A stretch of DNA of 12,357 bases, taken from assembly GCA_964625145.1 (NCBI GenBank), contig CAZVAQ010000101.1:1-12357 (forward strand), in the 5' to 3' direction. Below are positions 1-7,205 of the stretch, in pieces; position 1 is the stretch's first letter; every line of letters begins with the position of its first letter. The translations under genes were made by a program, and so were the position numbers. The notes beneath the pieces were generated by a model, which was not told the DNA's origin, made no database searches, and saw nothing but the letters and a program-made list of their open reading frames with translations. This DNA comes from CAYTRP01 sp964625145 (GTDB taxonomy: Bacteria > Sumerlaeota > Sumerlaeia > SLMS01 > JAHLLQ01).

Positions 1-758
1 TCGTTGACGGTGACGCCGAGGCGAATCTGGACACCGTAGCGCTTGAGTTCGCGCGAGGCGTACTTTGCGAGCTTCGTGTGCAACGTGGAAAGGAGCTGAT
101 CGGATCGGTCAATCAGGACCATCTCGCAGTCCTCTGGCTTGAGGTTGCGATACTGCCCCGCCAAGTTCTGCATCAATTCGAGGAACTCCCCGGCAACCTC
201 GACGCCGGTGAAGCTGCCGCCGACGACAACCAAGCGCAGGAGCTCGCGTCGAACCTCCGGGTCTTCCTGGACGTTTGCCAGTTCGAGCAGTTGAATCGCC
301 CGGTCGCGCAGGGCCACCGCGTCGCCGAGGCCCTTCATCGTCCAGCCGAACTCGTTCAGCCCAGGCACGGGGGGGGTGAGGGTGACGCTCCCCATGGTGA
401 TGACGAGATGATCGTAGCCGACGGTGCGCGTGTTGCCCTCTCCCATCATGCTGTAGGTGATGCTTTGTGCCTGCGGATCGATGGATTCGACCTTTGCCAT
501 GCGGAACCGCGTGCGGCGCGAGATGAACGAACGAATCGGCACGATCACATGGCGCGGCTCCAAGGCACCCGTGCCGGCCTCCACAAGAAGCGGGTAGAAG
601 ACGAAGTAATTGTGCGTGTCGACCAGGAGGATGTCGGCTTCGGAGCGGCCGATGAGGCGTTCGAGCTTCCGTGCGCACTCGGCACCAGCAAACCCGGCAC
701 CGAGAATCACGATGCGGGGGCGGGTGCGTGTCTTGACTTCAAAGGACCGGTCAGCCAT
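1..758 (-). CDS. ndh: Type II NADH dehydrogenase (NDH-2), N-terminal part, cut by window edge
   Basis: A minus-strand reading frame opens with ATG at 758 and runs off the left edge after 252 codons. It resembles single-subunit NADH:quinone oxidoreductases: FAD-dependent, membrane-associated, passing electrons from NADH to quinone without proton pumping. Seen directly: an N-terminal FAD-binding Rossmann motif, GAGFAG at residues 20-25; the NDH-2-like block NYFVFYPLLVEAGTG near 50-64; VGYDHLVITMGS near 113-124; and a second, NAD(P)H-binding Rossmann motif, GGSFTGVEVAGE, at 180-191. In that motif Ser182 occupies the middle position usually filled by Gly. GGAAGG about 6 bases upstream is a plausible ribosome binding site and supports the start. 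The C-terminal membrane-anchoring part lies outside the window. The gene follows mqnE on the same strand after 48 bases, which fits a menaquinone-dependent role. A related FAD-dependent pyridine nucleotide oxidoreductase cannot be fully excluded from the fragment. Confidence 0.85.
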   Translation of the reverse strand, partial: MADRSFEVKTRTRPRIVILGAGFAGAECARKLERLIGRSEADILLVDTHNYFVFYPLLVEAGTGALEPRHVIVPIRSFISRRTRFRMAKVESIDPQAQSITYSMMGEGNTRTVGYDHLVITMGSVTLTPPVPGLNEFGWTMKGLGDAVALRDRAIQLLELANVQEDPEVRRELLRLVVVGGSFTGVEVAGEFLELMQNLAGQYRNLKPEDCEMVLIDRSDQLLSTLHTKLAKYASRELKRYGVQIRLGVTVN

Positions 759-806
759 GGCAACCTTCCACGGGGCATCAAAAGTGCCGAGCCTGCCGAT
801 CCTCAG

Positions 807-1955
807 TCATGAAGATGCGGCAATGGCTCCGGGCTCTTCCGGCACGGGGATTTCGTTGTAGATCGAATCGCGCAGCACCGGAGTACGCCCACAGGAGCGA
901 ATCTGGTGGCGCAGATCCTCCACGGTCATGCCCTTTGGCGTCGTGGCACCGGCGTCGTGATAGATCTCCTCGTAGACAACCGTGCCGTCGATGTCATCGG
1001 CACCGCACCATTGGGCGACCTGGGCCTGCTTGATGCCGAGCATGATCCAGTAGGCCTTGATGTGCGGGATGTTGTCCAGGAGCAGGCGCGCGGCGGCGAT
1101 GTTGCGCAGTTCATCGAATCCACTGGGGCCGGGTAGGTGCGAGAACGCCGTGTTCTGCGGATGGAAGGAGAGGGGGATGAAACATTGGAAGCCGGCGCCG
1201 GCGCTTCCTTCGCCGATGCTCCCCCATTCGTCCTGGTGCGCGCGCAGGCGCAGCAGGTGATCCACGCGGTGGCGCGGCTGCTCGATGTGGCCGATCAGCA
1301 TCGTGCAATTGGTGCGGAACCCAAGACGGTGCATCTCGCGGTGCGTCTCGAACCAACCGGACGCGTCGCACTTGTGCTCGCAGATTTGCTCGCGTACTTC
1401 GGAGTCGAAAATCTCCGCTCCCCCGCCGGGCATGGAATCCATGCCGGCCTCGGCGAGGCGCTCGATGACCTGGCGCACGGTGAGCTTTGACATCTTCGCG
1501 ATGAAGACCACCTCCACCGGCGTGAGCGTCTTGATGTGGATGTGGGGAAAGGCGTCCTTCAATGCGCGGATGTAATTGCAGTAGTAGTCGATCTTGAGGC
1601 GCGGATCGAGGCCGCCCACAAGGTGGATTTCCGATGCGCCCTCGGGGAGAATCTTGCGCGCGCGCTCGACGATATCCTCCGGCGTGCGGATGTAGGACTT
1701 CTCGTCGAAGGCCTTTCGCCCGAACGCGCAGAACTTGCACGACATGAAGCAGGTGTTGGTCGGGTTGATGTGCAGGTTGATGTTGTAGAACGTCTTGTTG
1801 CCGTGGAGGCGCTCGCGGACCTGATTGGCAAGGCCTGCAAGAGTCGGCAGGTCGTGGGACTCGTAGAGGACCAGACCGTCCTCAAAAGTCAGGCGCGTGC
1901 CGGAGGCGACCTTTTCGGCGATGGGCTCAAGACGGGGATCGGAGATGGGGAGCAT
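807..1955 (-). CDS. mqnE: Aminofutalosine synthase MqnE (radical SAM, futalosine menaquinone pathway)
   Basis: This 382-residue radical SAM enzyme should join 3-[(1-carboxyvinyl)oxy]benzoate to SAM-derived adenosine, giving aminofutalosine in the cytoplasmic futalosine route to menaquinone. The [4Fe-4S]/SAM motif CxxxCxxC is visible at Cys69, Cys73 and Cys76, inside NPTNTCFMSCKFCAFG. Family blocks follow in order: HLVGGLDP near 111-118, MPGGGAEIF near 175-183, CTMLIGHIEQPRHRVDHL near 217-234, FIPLSFHPQNT near 259-269, HIKAYWIMLG near 298-307, and GADDIDGTVVYEEIYHDAGA near 318-337. PGGGAEIF and the AYWIMLG block favour MqnE over its relative MqnC. About ten residues, roughly 244-255, appear inserted after QDE, where homologues usually read straight into GGF. 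The frame extends 59 codons further upstream, but that part is proline-rich low complexity, so the ATG at 1955 just before PISDPRLE is preferred. No clear Shine-Dalgarno precedes it; the leader is CT-rich. ndh lies 48 bases downstream. Confidence 0.93.
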   Translation of the reverse strand: MLPISDPRLEPIAEKVASGTRLTFEDGLVLYESHDLPTLAGLANQVRERLHGNKTFYNINLHINPTNTCFMSCKFCAFGRKAFDEKSYIRTPEDIVERARKILPEGASEIHLVGGLDPRLKIDYYCNYIRALKDAFPHIHIKTLTPVEVVFIAKMSKLTVRQVIERLAEAGMDSMPGGGAEIFDSEVREQICEHKCDASGWFETHREMHRLGFRTNCTMLIGHIEQPRHRVDHLLRLRAHQDEWGSIGEGSAGAGFQCFIPLSFHPQNTAFSHLPGPSGFDELRNIAAARLLLDNIPHIKAYWIMLGIKQAQVAQWCGADDIDGTVVYEEIYHDAGATTPKGMTVEDLRHQIRSCGRTPVLRDSIYNEIPVPEEPGAIAASS

Positions 1956-1965
1956 GGGAGAAGGG

Positions 1966-1985
1966 TGAAGAGTGAAGAGTGAAAG
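1966..1985 (-). repeat. Short tandem heptamer just upstream of mqnE
   Basis: On the plus strand TGAAGAG occurs twice in tandem (1966-1972 and 1973-1979), followed by a third partial copy, TGAAAG (1980-1985). On the coding strand of mqnE this gives a CT-rich leader (CTCTTCA repeats) ending about 10 bases before the ATG, where a Shine-Dalgarno sequence would be expected. It may be simple slippage, or a pyrimidine-rich leader element; function unknown. Confidence 0.5.
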
Positions 1986-1986
1986 T

Positions 1987-2110
1987 GGGGAGCGCCGGGG
2001 CCCTTGGAGTAAATGGGACCGGGCGGGGGACGGTGGGGCAAGGGAAGTGCCGGTCTGGCGGGGCGTGGATTTGGGGCCGGGGCTGTGCTGGGCCGGGTGG
2101 ATTGAGGGAC
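1987..2110 (+). other. G-rich leader with two G-quadruplex motifs upstream of mqnE
   Basis: The plus strand here is strongly G-rich. Two stretches satisfy the four-G-tract rule. At 2015-2038 the tracts are GGG (2015), GGG (2021), GGGGG (2025) and GGGG (2035), with loops of 3, 1 and 5 bases. At 2073-2097 they are GGGG, GGGG, GGG and GGG, with loops of 2, 7 and 2. The G-rich strand is the template strand for mqnE, so the mqnE leader RNA would be C-rich. The motif is read directly; any folding or regulatory effect is inference. No convincing -35/-10 promoter pair was found in this gap between GH130 and mqnE. Confidence 0.5.
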
Positions 2111-2129
2111 GAAGATGGCCGCAATAAAT

Positions 2130-2177
2130 CACAAAAGGCGCAAAAGGCGAGATCTGTGCCTTTTGCGCCTTCTTGTG
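2130..2177 (-). terminator. Long hairpin downstream of GH130 gene, probable terminator
   Basis: Left arm 2130-2148 and right arm 2158-2177 are complementary over 19 bp with one bulged base, around a 9-base loop (2149-2157) that contains AGATCT. It begins 48 bases after the GH130 stop and, read on the minus strand, is followed by the AT-rich ATTTATTG rather than a long T run. It is most likely a transcription terminator for GH130, isolating it from mqnE. Each arm also carries a doubled CGCAAAAGG-like unit, so it could instead be a copy of a dispersed intergenic repeat. Confidence 0.65.
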
Positions 2178-2224
2178 GCCTGCTTGATTACTTTGGGAAC
2201 AGCTTCAGGATGCGTTCGGGTTCA

Positions 2225-3184
2225 TCACCCGCCGTTCATCATGTCGTTGTCCTTGATGAAGGCGATGAGGTCGGAGAGGGTTGTTGTGGCAAGGCAGACG
2301 CAGGTGTCGGCCCCGCCGTAGTAAACGCGCAGCTTGTCGGTATCCGGGTAGTGAATTGCCGCGCAGGGGAAGGCGACGTTCGGGACGTCGCCAACGCATT
2401 CGTACTGCTCTGTCGGCGCGAGGATGTAGCGCCGGGTGCGGTGGAGGACCTTCCACGGCTGGTCGAGGTCGAGGATCGCCGCGCCCATGCTGTAGACAAA
2501 GCCGTTACAGGAGGTGAGCACACCGTGATAGATGAGGACCCAGCCCTCCGGCGTCTCGATTGGAACGGGGCCCGCACCGATCTTGGTGCTTTGCCATCCG
2601 CTGGCCGTGCCCATGACGAAGCGGTGCTTTCCCCAATGGATGAGGTCGGGCGAATGGGAGAGGAAGATGTCGCCAAAGGGGGTGTGGCCGTTGTCGCTGG
2701 GGCGGTGCAGCATGACGTACTGGCCGTTGATCTTGCGCGGGAACAGGACCGCGTTGCGGTTGTAAGGGGGCAGGACGACGTCGATGAACTCGAACTCCTC
2801 GAAGTCATCGGTGACGCCGAGGCCGATGCAGGGACCATGGTAGCCGTGGCACCAAGTGATGTAGTAGCGGCCGTCGATGAAGGTCACGCGCGGGTCGTAG
2901 GTGTATTCGATTCGGCGCAGCTCGGAGTCCTTGATCTTCCACTTGATGGGCTCCGGTTCGATCTCCCAGGTGAGACCGTCGAGGCTGCGGCCGGCATGGG
3001 TTAGCATGTCGCGATTCTGGTTATCGACGCGGAAGACGCCACGATACTCTCCATTGAAAGGGACAATGGCAGAGTTAAAGATGCTGTTGGCAATGGGGAC
3101 AGCATTACGATTGATGATGGGATTGGCTGGGTGACGCTTCAGCAAGGGCTCGTTGCCGAGAACTTTGTGCTGTTCGAGGAGCAT
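2225..3184 (-). CDS. Glycoside hydrolase family 130 protein, probable beta-mannoside phosphorylase
   Basis: The 319-residue protein has the layout of GH130 five-bladed propeller enzymes, which phosphorolyse beta-mannosides (mannosyl-glucose or beta-1,4-mannooligosaccharides) to mannose 1-phosphate. Seen directly: RHPANPII near 17-24, FNSAIVPFNGEYRGVFRVD near 36-54, TYDPRVTFIDGRYYITW near 95-111, NRNAVLFPRKINGQYVMLHRP at 142-162, KIGAGPVPIETPEGWVLIYHG at 201-221, and VYYGGADTCVCLA near 287-299. Asp97 in YDPR corresponds to the family's proposed catalytic acid. Arg143-Asn144 and Arg161 have the spacing of the phosphate-binding residues described for characterised GH130 phosphorylases (from memory), which favours a phosphorylase over a hydrolase. 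No signal peptide is visible, so the enzyme is cytoplasmic. The ATG at 3184 is the first in frame; the upstream AAAGG is weak. A LacI-type gene starts divergently 337 bases away and is the obvious candidate regulator. Exact substrate is not determinable. Confidence 0.88.
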   Translation of the reverse strand: MLLEQHKVLGNEPLLKRHPANPIINRNAVPIANSIFNSAIVPFNGEYRGVFRVDNQNRDMLTHAGRSLDGLTWEIEPEPIKWKIKDSELRRIEYTYDPRVTFIDGRYYITWCHGYHGPCIGLGVTDDFEEFEFIDVVLPPYNRNAVLFPRKINGQYVMLHRPSDNGHTPFGDIFLSHSPDLIHWGKHRFVMGTASGWQSTKIGAGPVPIETPEGWVLIYHGVLTSCNGFVYSMGAAILDLDQPWKVLHRTRRYILAPTEQYECVGDVPNVAFPCAAIHYPDTDKLRVYYGGADTCVCLATTTLSDLIAFIKDNDMMNGG

Positions 3185-3521
3185 ATGGGAGCCTTTCGGG
3201 GCCTTGGAGTCGTGCGTTTGGTGGTGTGAGCGGCGCGGTTGTTTCAGAAAAGGTTTTCCTAACCGGGAGCTTTCTACAAGCCCCCACGCCCCGCAAGGCT
3301 TTTCCGCACCCGTGAGTTGCAGGCCGCCGCCGGGATGGGGTTTTCAACGCGAATCCGCCCAAATTAGCCATTTCGCACGGGTGGACGGCGGAGATCAGGG
3401 GGATCAGTTTGCGGTGGACGGGGGACCTTGGGCTTGCTTCGGCCCAAGGAAAATAGTTTCTCTCTTGGGCAAAGCTCGCGGAGGCCCCGCGTGCCCCCAT
3501 GTCCCCACGGCGGTCCGCCCA
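3185..3521. promoter_or_regulatory. Divergent intergenic region between GH130 and LacI-type regulator
   Basis: This 337-base gap must hold the promoters of both divergent genes, although no -35/-10 pair stands out. Symmetric or repeated elements seen: GAAAA-GG-TTTTC at 3247-3258, a small inverted repeat of the size of a LacI-family operator but lacking the usual central CG; a perfect 8-bp inverted repeat CCTTGGGC/GCCCAAGG at 3426-3433 and 3442-3449 with an 8-base spacer, plus a further CTTGGGC at 3464-3470; two direct copies of GGTGGACGG at 3380 and 3413, spaced 33 bases (about three helical turns); and GGCGG-T-CCGCC at 3509-3519, touching the regulator's start. Operator function for any of these is inference. 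Confidence 0.45.
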
Positions 3522-4592
3522 ATGGCAAAAACGAATGCCACACCCACCCGGCGCCCGGTCGAGAAACGGCCGGGCAAGAGGCAGAGCGTCTTTATCCATG
3601 ATGTCGCGCGGCTGGCCGGGTGCTCGATTTCCACGGTGTCCAAGGCGCTGAACGGGACCGGGTCAATCAGCGCGAAGATGCGCAAGCGAGTGATCAAGGC
3701 GGCGGAGGAACTGGGTTATCGCCCGAATCCGGCGGCGAAGATGCTGCGCGGGCAGCGGTCGGAGAACATCGGGCTGTTCTTCTACCCATCGTGCATCGAC
3801 CTGTTCACGAGTCCCTTTTATGGCGCGGTGGCGGCCGGTGCGGAGATGGTGCTGAGCGCGCGGAACTACAACCTGCTCCTGGCAGGGACGCAGCTTGAGG
3901 GGGAATCCCACGTCCTGCCGAAGTTCATCATGGAGCGCTCGGTGGACGGGTTGCTGCTGCTGGGAAGGATGCCGGACGATTTGGTGACGATGCTGGAGGA
4001 ATCCGAGATCCCGTTTGTGATGCTCGACACGCCGGCAAAGAGTCCGACGATCGATTGTGTGGTGACTGACAATTTCAACGGCGCCACCACGGCGACGGAG
4101 TATCTCGTGTCAAAGGGGCACCGGCGCATCGCGATGATGGCTGCCCAAGCGGATGATTCCAGCACGCAGGCGCGATTCAATGCGTACCGGTCCGTGTTGA
4201 TGGAGCACGGCCTGTTCGATCCGGCGCTGGTGCTGCGGCATCCGCATTCAGAGGAGGGCGGCATGGCCGCGGCGGCGGAGTTGATGGAAAGCGGAATGCC
4301 ATGCACGGCGATCTTCTGCGTGAACGACAGCATGGCCATCGGCGCGATGAAGACATTCAAGAGCGCGGGGATTCAGATTCCGCGCGATGTCAGCATCGTG
4401 GGCTTTGACGATCTGTATGTAAGCCGTTTCTTCCATCCGGCGCTGACGACGATCCGCGTGGACCAATACCAGATGGGCGAGATGGGCGCGGGGATCCTGC
4501 TGGACATGCTGGAAAACGAATCCCACACGCCCTGCCAACGCATCATCCCGACGCGGCTGGAAGAGCGGGAATCCGTGAGGGCGCTGGCTTAA
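3522..4592 (+). CDS. LacI/PurR-family transcriptional regulator
   Basis: A 356-residue cytoplasmic sugar-responsive repressor type. An N-terminal basic tail of about 20 residues leads into the LacI helix-turn-helix, VFIHDVARLAGCSISTVSKALNG (residues 23-45). The hinge region follows, GYRPNPAAKMLRG (65-77), with Leu75 in the place of the minor-groove leucine. Then comes the periplasmic-binding-protein-like effector domain, beginning SENIGLFFYPS, with DGLLLLGR, VVTDNFNGA, KGHRRIAMM, AIFCVNDSMAIGAM and VSIVGFDDL as typical blocks. The frame extends 123 codons upstream, but that stretch overlaps the GH130 start and looks non-coding, so the ATG at 3522, just before the basic tail, is chosen; it has no obvious Shine-Dalgarno. 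Divergent placement suggests it controls GH130 and possibly itself. Its stop falls inside a hairpin shared with the converging transporter gene. Confidence 0.92.
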   Translation: MAKTNATPTRRPVEKRPGKRQSVFIHDVARLAGCSISTVSKALNGTGSISAKMRKRVIKAAEELGYRPNPAAKMLRGQRSENIGLFFYPSCIDLFTSPFYGAVAAGAEMVLSARNYNLLLAGTQLEGESHVLPKFIMERSVDGLLLLGRMPDDLVTMLEESEIPFVMLDTPAKSPTIDCVVTDNFNGATTATEYLVSKGHRRIAMMAAQADDSSTQARFNAYRSVLMEHGLFDPALVLRHPHSEEGGMAAAAELMESGMPCTAIFCVNDSMAIGAMKTFKSAGIQIPRDVSIVGFDDLYVSRFFHPALTTIRVDQYQMGEMGAGILLDMLENESHTPCQRIIPTRLEERESVRALA

Positions 4593-4604
4593 GGCCAAGC
4601 GCCC
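4579..4604. terminator. Hairpin between convergent genes
   Basis: GGGCGCTGGC (4579-4588) pairs with GCCAAGCGCCC (4594-4604), with one bulged base and a 5-base loop. The hairpin contains the stop codon of the LacI-type gene and ends 7 bases before the stop of the convergent transporter gene. It lacks a T run, so it is a possible bidirectional terminator or mRNA 3'-end structure rather than a classical terminator. Confidence 0.45.
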
Positions 4605-4610
4605 CCATCA

Positions 4611-7169
4611 TCACTTCTCAATCGTATGCAGCGTCAGGTCCTTGAGCTCCTCGATTGGCTTGGGCGACGTGAGGAGGCTGACAGCATAGCCGACCAGCAC
4701 CGTGACACCTACGCCAACCGGCGCGTATAGGAAGATGTGGATGCTCGAGTGCTCACGCACCAAGTAGAGACACGGGACGCTGACGATGGCTCCGATCACC
4801 GCGCCAAGTCCGGTGGATCGCGTCGTGAAGATGCCGAGGATGAAGAGGCCGGCAAGGGAGCTGCCAGTCAGGCCCATGATAATGATGTATAGATCCCACA
4901 GCGATCCCGTGCCAAACCGGGAAATCATCAGGGCCAATCCGGTACCAATGACACCCGACAAGATCGAGATCCATCGGGCGAGCGCGAGATCCTCGGCGCC
5001 CTTTGCAGCGAGCTTGAAGCGCCCCACGACGTCAACCATGAGGACAGTGCTGATGGAGTTGATGCTGGTGGACACGGTGGATTGCGCTGCTGCAAGCACG
5101 CCTGCGATGGCGAGACCAGCCAGGCCGATTGGCAGTTCGTTCGCAATGAAGAGCGGAAAGATCGCGTCGGTGTAGATGGTGGGCGACAAGCGCTCGGGGA
5201 AGTTCTTGTAGAAGACGTAGATCGCGGTCCCGAGGAGGAACATCAGGAGCGTGTTCGGGATCGAAAGGATCGCGTTGGTCCAAATCGACCGCGCGGCGGC
5301 CTTCTCGTCCTTGGTCGTCATATAGCGCTGCACGACGGCCTGGTCCGCCGTGTAGGGGAACAGGTTCGCGAAGGTGTGACCTATGATGACCACCCACAGG
5401 GCGGGAACGAGGGGGCTCCACGACGTCTCAATGAGCTTGAACTTGTGATCCGCAGAGGCAACCGTGAAGAAGGTGCCAATCCCGCCGTCGATTGCAAAGA
5501 TCGCGAATACCAGGCTAAAGAGTAGTGCGCCCAGAAGCACAATCGATTGCAGCGAATCCGTGAAGATGACGGCGCGCACGCCACCCGCCGAGCAATAGAT
5601 GACGCACAGGAAGCCCATGACCAGGATGGACCAGGACTCCGGCAGCGGGGTCACGGTGGCGATTGCAAGGGCGGGAAGATAAAGCACGACGGCCATGCGC
5701 CCCATGTGGAAAAGTAGGAATGCGCTGCTGGCAAACAAGCGGGCTAGAACCGAGAAGCGGTGTTCAAGAAACTCATATGCAGAACTGCTGTTCACATGTC
5801 GGAAGAACGGCAGGTAGTAGCGAATGATCACCGGTGCCAAGAGTACGATGGGAAGTGAGGTGAGCATGTAGATCCAGTCCTCCGAGTACGACTTCGCGGT
5901 GATCGCGAAGTAGCCGATGGAGGAGGACATGGTGGCGAAGATCGACAACCCCGCTGCCCACCATGGAATGCGACCGGCGCCGCGGAAGTATTCGTCCGTG
6001 TCCTTGTTTGAGCCGGTGAATGCCAGACCCAACACCGTGACGCCAATCAGGTAAGCGAAAAGGACGACATAGTTGATGATGCCGAAGTCGACCTTCTGCA
6101 CCTGGACTTCGCCGATCTGAACACGCGCCGTGCGAACACCGGGGCGAATCTCGCCGGAGGGGATGATGAACTTGCTGTTCGCCTGGATGACCGGACCGGT
6201 CACGGTGGCAAAGGGGATCTTGCCCAGCACGGCCCACGTGTTCGTGATCGCATGATAGGCGAGGATGTCAGAGTTGAAGCCGGGATGATCCTTCAGCGCG
6301 ACGGCGGGAGGAAGGTTCGTCCCATCGTCCCCGCCAAGGACGACAAAGTGCGACGGCCCGATGGAGGGGGACGGCGTCGGCGCCGCGACGGAACGACGCG
6401 GCATGTCGGCAACGGCATCCCACCGGCTGCCTTTCTCGCCGGAAGGATTGTAGCGGTACGCCGAGACAAGATACGTGCGCGCTGGTTTGCCCTGCTCATC
6501 GGGATGAAGACTCGCGCCGCCGGCAACGAAGAGATGGCCGCCGATCGTCGCAATCACGGGCATGATTCGCCCTTCGCCGGGCATGGGCTCCAGCGTCTCC
6601 CAGGCGAGAGGCTTCATTTCCAAATCAAGGCGATAGAGATCGGCCTGAGCGGAGGTCGAGGAAGGCGTCCGCGTTCCGCCAGTGACATAGATCTTCTTGC
6701 CGATCATGACCGAAGCATGAAACGCCAGCGGCTCTGGCAAGGGTGGCAGTTCGCTGATGGTGACGGCGCTGCCATCCCACTGCAACTTCAGGACATTCGC
6801 CGAGTGCGTTTCCGAGTTTCCACCACCGATGATGATGAAGCCATCCTCGATGGAATGCGACGTGCCATGGGCCAATGGCATGGGGAGCACGCCGCCATCG
6901 ACCCACTTGGAGCCGGCGTCCGCATAATCCGGGAGCACATGGATCTTGTCGTGCCACACTTTTGCTCCGCCTTCCCACGGAAAGCCATTGGGAAAGTTCG
7001 CACCACCTGCAACGATAAGTGCGTCATTGTGAACGCCCGCCTGCAAGCCGCCGAGCCCGAGTTCATCGGGCACTGCGGGCAACTCGTCCCACTTGATCTC
7101 CAGTTTCGCCGCCAGGCTCAGCGGGAGACAGAGCAGGACGGTCAACAGCACGGACAGTCGCAGAAACAT
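4611..7169 (-). CDS. Secreted Kelch (sialate-mutarotase-like) domain fused to sodium/solute symporter
   Basis: This 852-residue protein combines two normally separate functions. Residues 1-21 form a signal peptide (hydrophobic run ending SLAA). Residues about 25-350 form a Kelch beta-propeller, with Gly-Gly blade signatures at IVAGG (52-56), IIIGGG (112-117), YVTGG (161-165), FVAGG (214-218) and VVLGG (276-280). NANFP-type features such as AGGANFP and the blade spacing resemble NanM/YjhT sialic-acid mutarotases, especially the cyclically permuted group. From about 364 a symporter of the sodium/solute (SSS) family begins. About 13 hydrophobic segments can be counted, with the family hallmarks TADQAVVQRYMTTKD (607-621) and AAAQSTVSTSINSIST (693-708), the latter in the sodium-site helix. 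Symporters of this fold have a periplasmic N-terminus, so the propeller would hang in the periplasm at the transport entrance. Upstream AAGGGG supports the ATG at 7169. It is the last gene of the operon, 36 bases after the oxygenase. Likely role: sodium-driven uptake of sialic acid or a similar acid sugar. Confidence 0.88.
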   Translation of the reverse strand: MFLRLSVLLTVLLCLPLSLAAKLEIKWDELPAVPDELGLGGLQAGVHNDALIVAGGANFPNGFPWEGGAKVWHDKIHVLPDYADAGSKWVDGGVLPMPLAHGTSHSIEDGFIIIGGGNSETHSANVLKLQWDGSAVTISELPPLPEPLAFHASVMIGKKIYVTGGTRTPSSTSAQADLYRLDLEMKPLAWETLEPMPGEGRIMPVIATIGGHLFVAGGASLHPDEQGKPARTYLVSAYRYNPSGEKGSRWDAVADMPRRSVAAPTPSPSIGPSHFVVLGGDDGTNLPPAVALKDHPGFNSDILAYHAITNTWAVLGKIPFATVTGPVIQANSKFIIPSGEIRPGVRTARVQIGEVQVQKVDFGIINYVVLFAYLIGVTVLGLAFTGSNKDTDEYFRGAGRIPWWAAGLSIFATMSSSIGYFAITAKSYSEDWIYMLTSLPIVLLAPVIIRYYLPFFRHVNSSSAYEFLEHRFSVLARLFASSAFLLFHMGRMAVVLYLPALAIATVTPLPESWSILVMGFLCVIYCSAGGVRAVIFTDSLQSIVLLGALLFSLVFAIFAIDGGIGTFFTVASADHKFKLIETSWSPLVPALWVVIIGHTFANLFPYTADQAVVQRYMTTKDEKAAARSIWTNAILSIPNTLLMFLLGTAIYVFYKNFPERLSPTIYTDAIFPLFIANELPIGLAGLAIAGVLAAAQSTVSTSINSISTVLMVDVVGRFKLAAKGAEDLALARWISILSGVIGTGLALMISRFGTGSLWDLYIIIMGLTGSSLAGLFILGIFTTRSTGLGAVIGAIVSVPCLYLVREHSSIHIFLYAPVGVGVTVLVGYAVSLLTSPKPIEELKDLTLHTIEK

Positions 7170-7205
7170 GATGCTACCCCTTGGATCGAAGGTGGCTGCG
7201 AATAC

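Noticed and set aside
78..812. Plus-strand 244-codon open frame
   Set aside because: It is antisense to the ndh fragment, whose FAD and NAD motifs are clear; the plus-strand translation shows no family features.
1956..2132. 59-codon N-terminal extension of mqnE
   Set aside because: Proline/serine-rich low complexity without similarity to MqnE. It is probably leader sequence kept open by GC content.
1979..3004. Plus-strand 341-codon open frame opposite GH130
   Set aside because: Antisense shadow of the GH130 gene; no recognisable domain.
3153..3521. 123-codon upstream extension of the LacI-type gene
   Set aside because: Overlaps the start of the divergent GH130 gene and precedes the helix-turn-helix with unrelated sequence.
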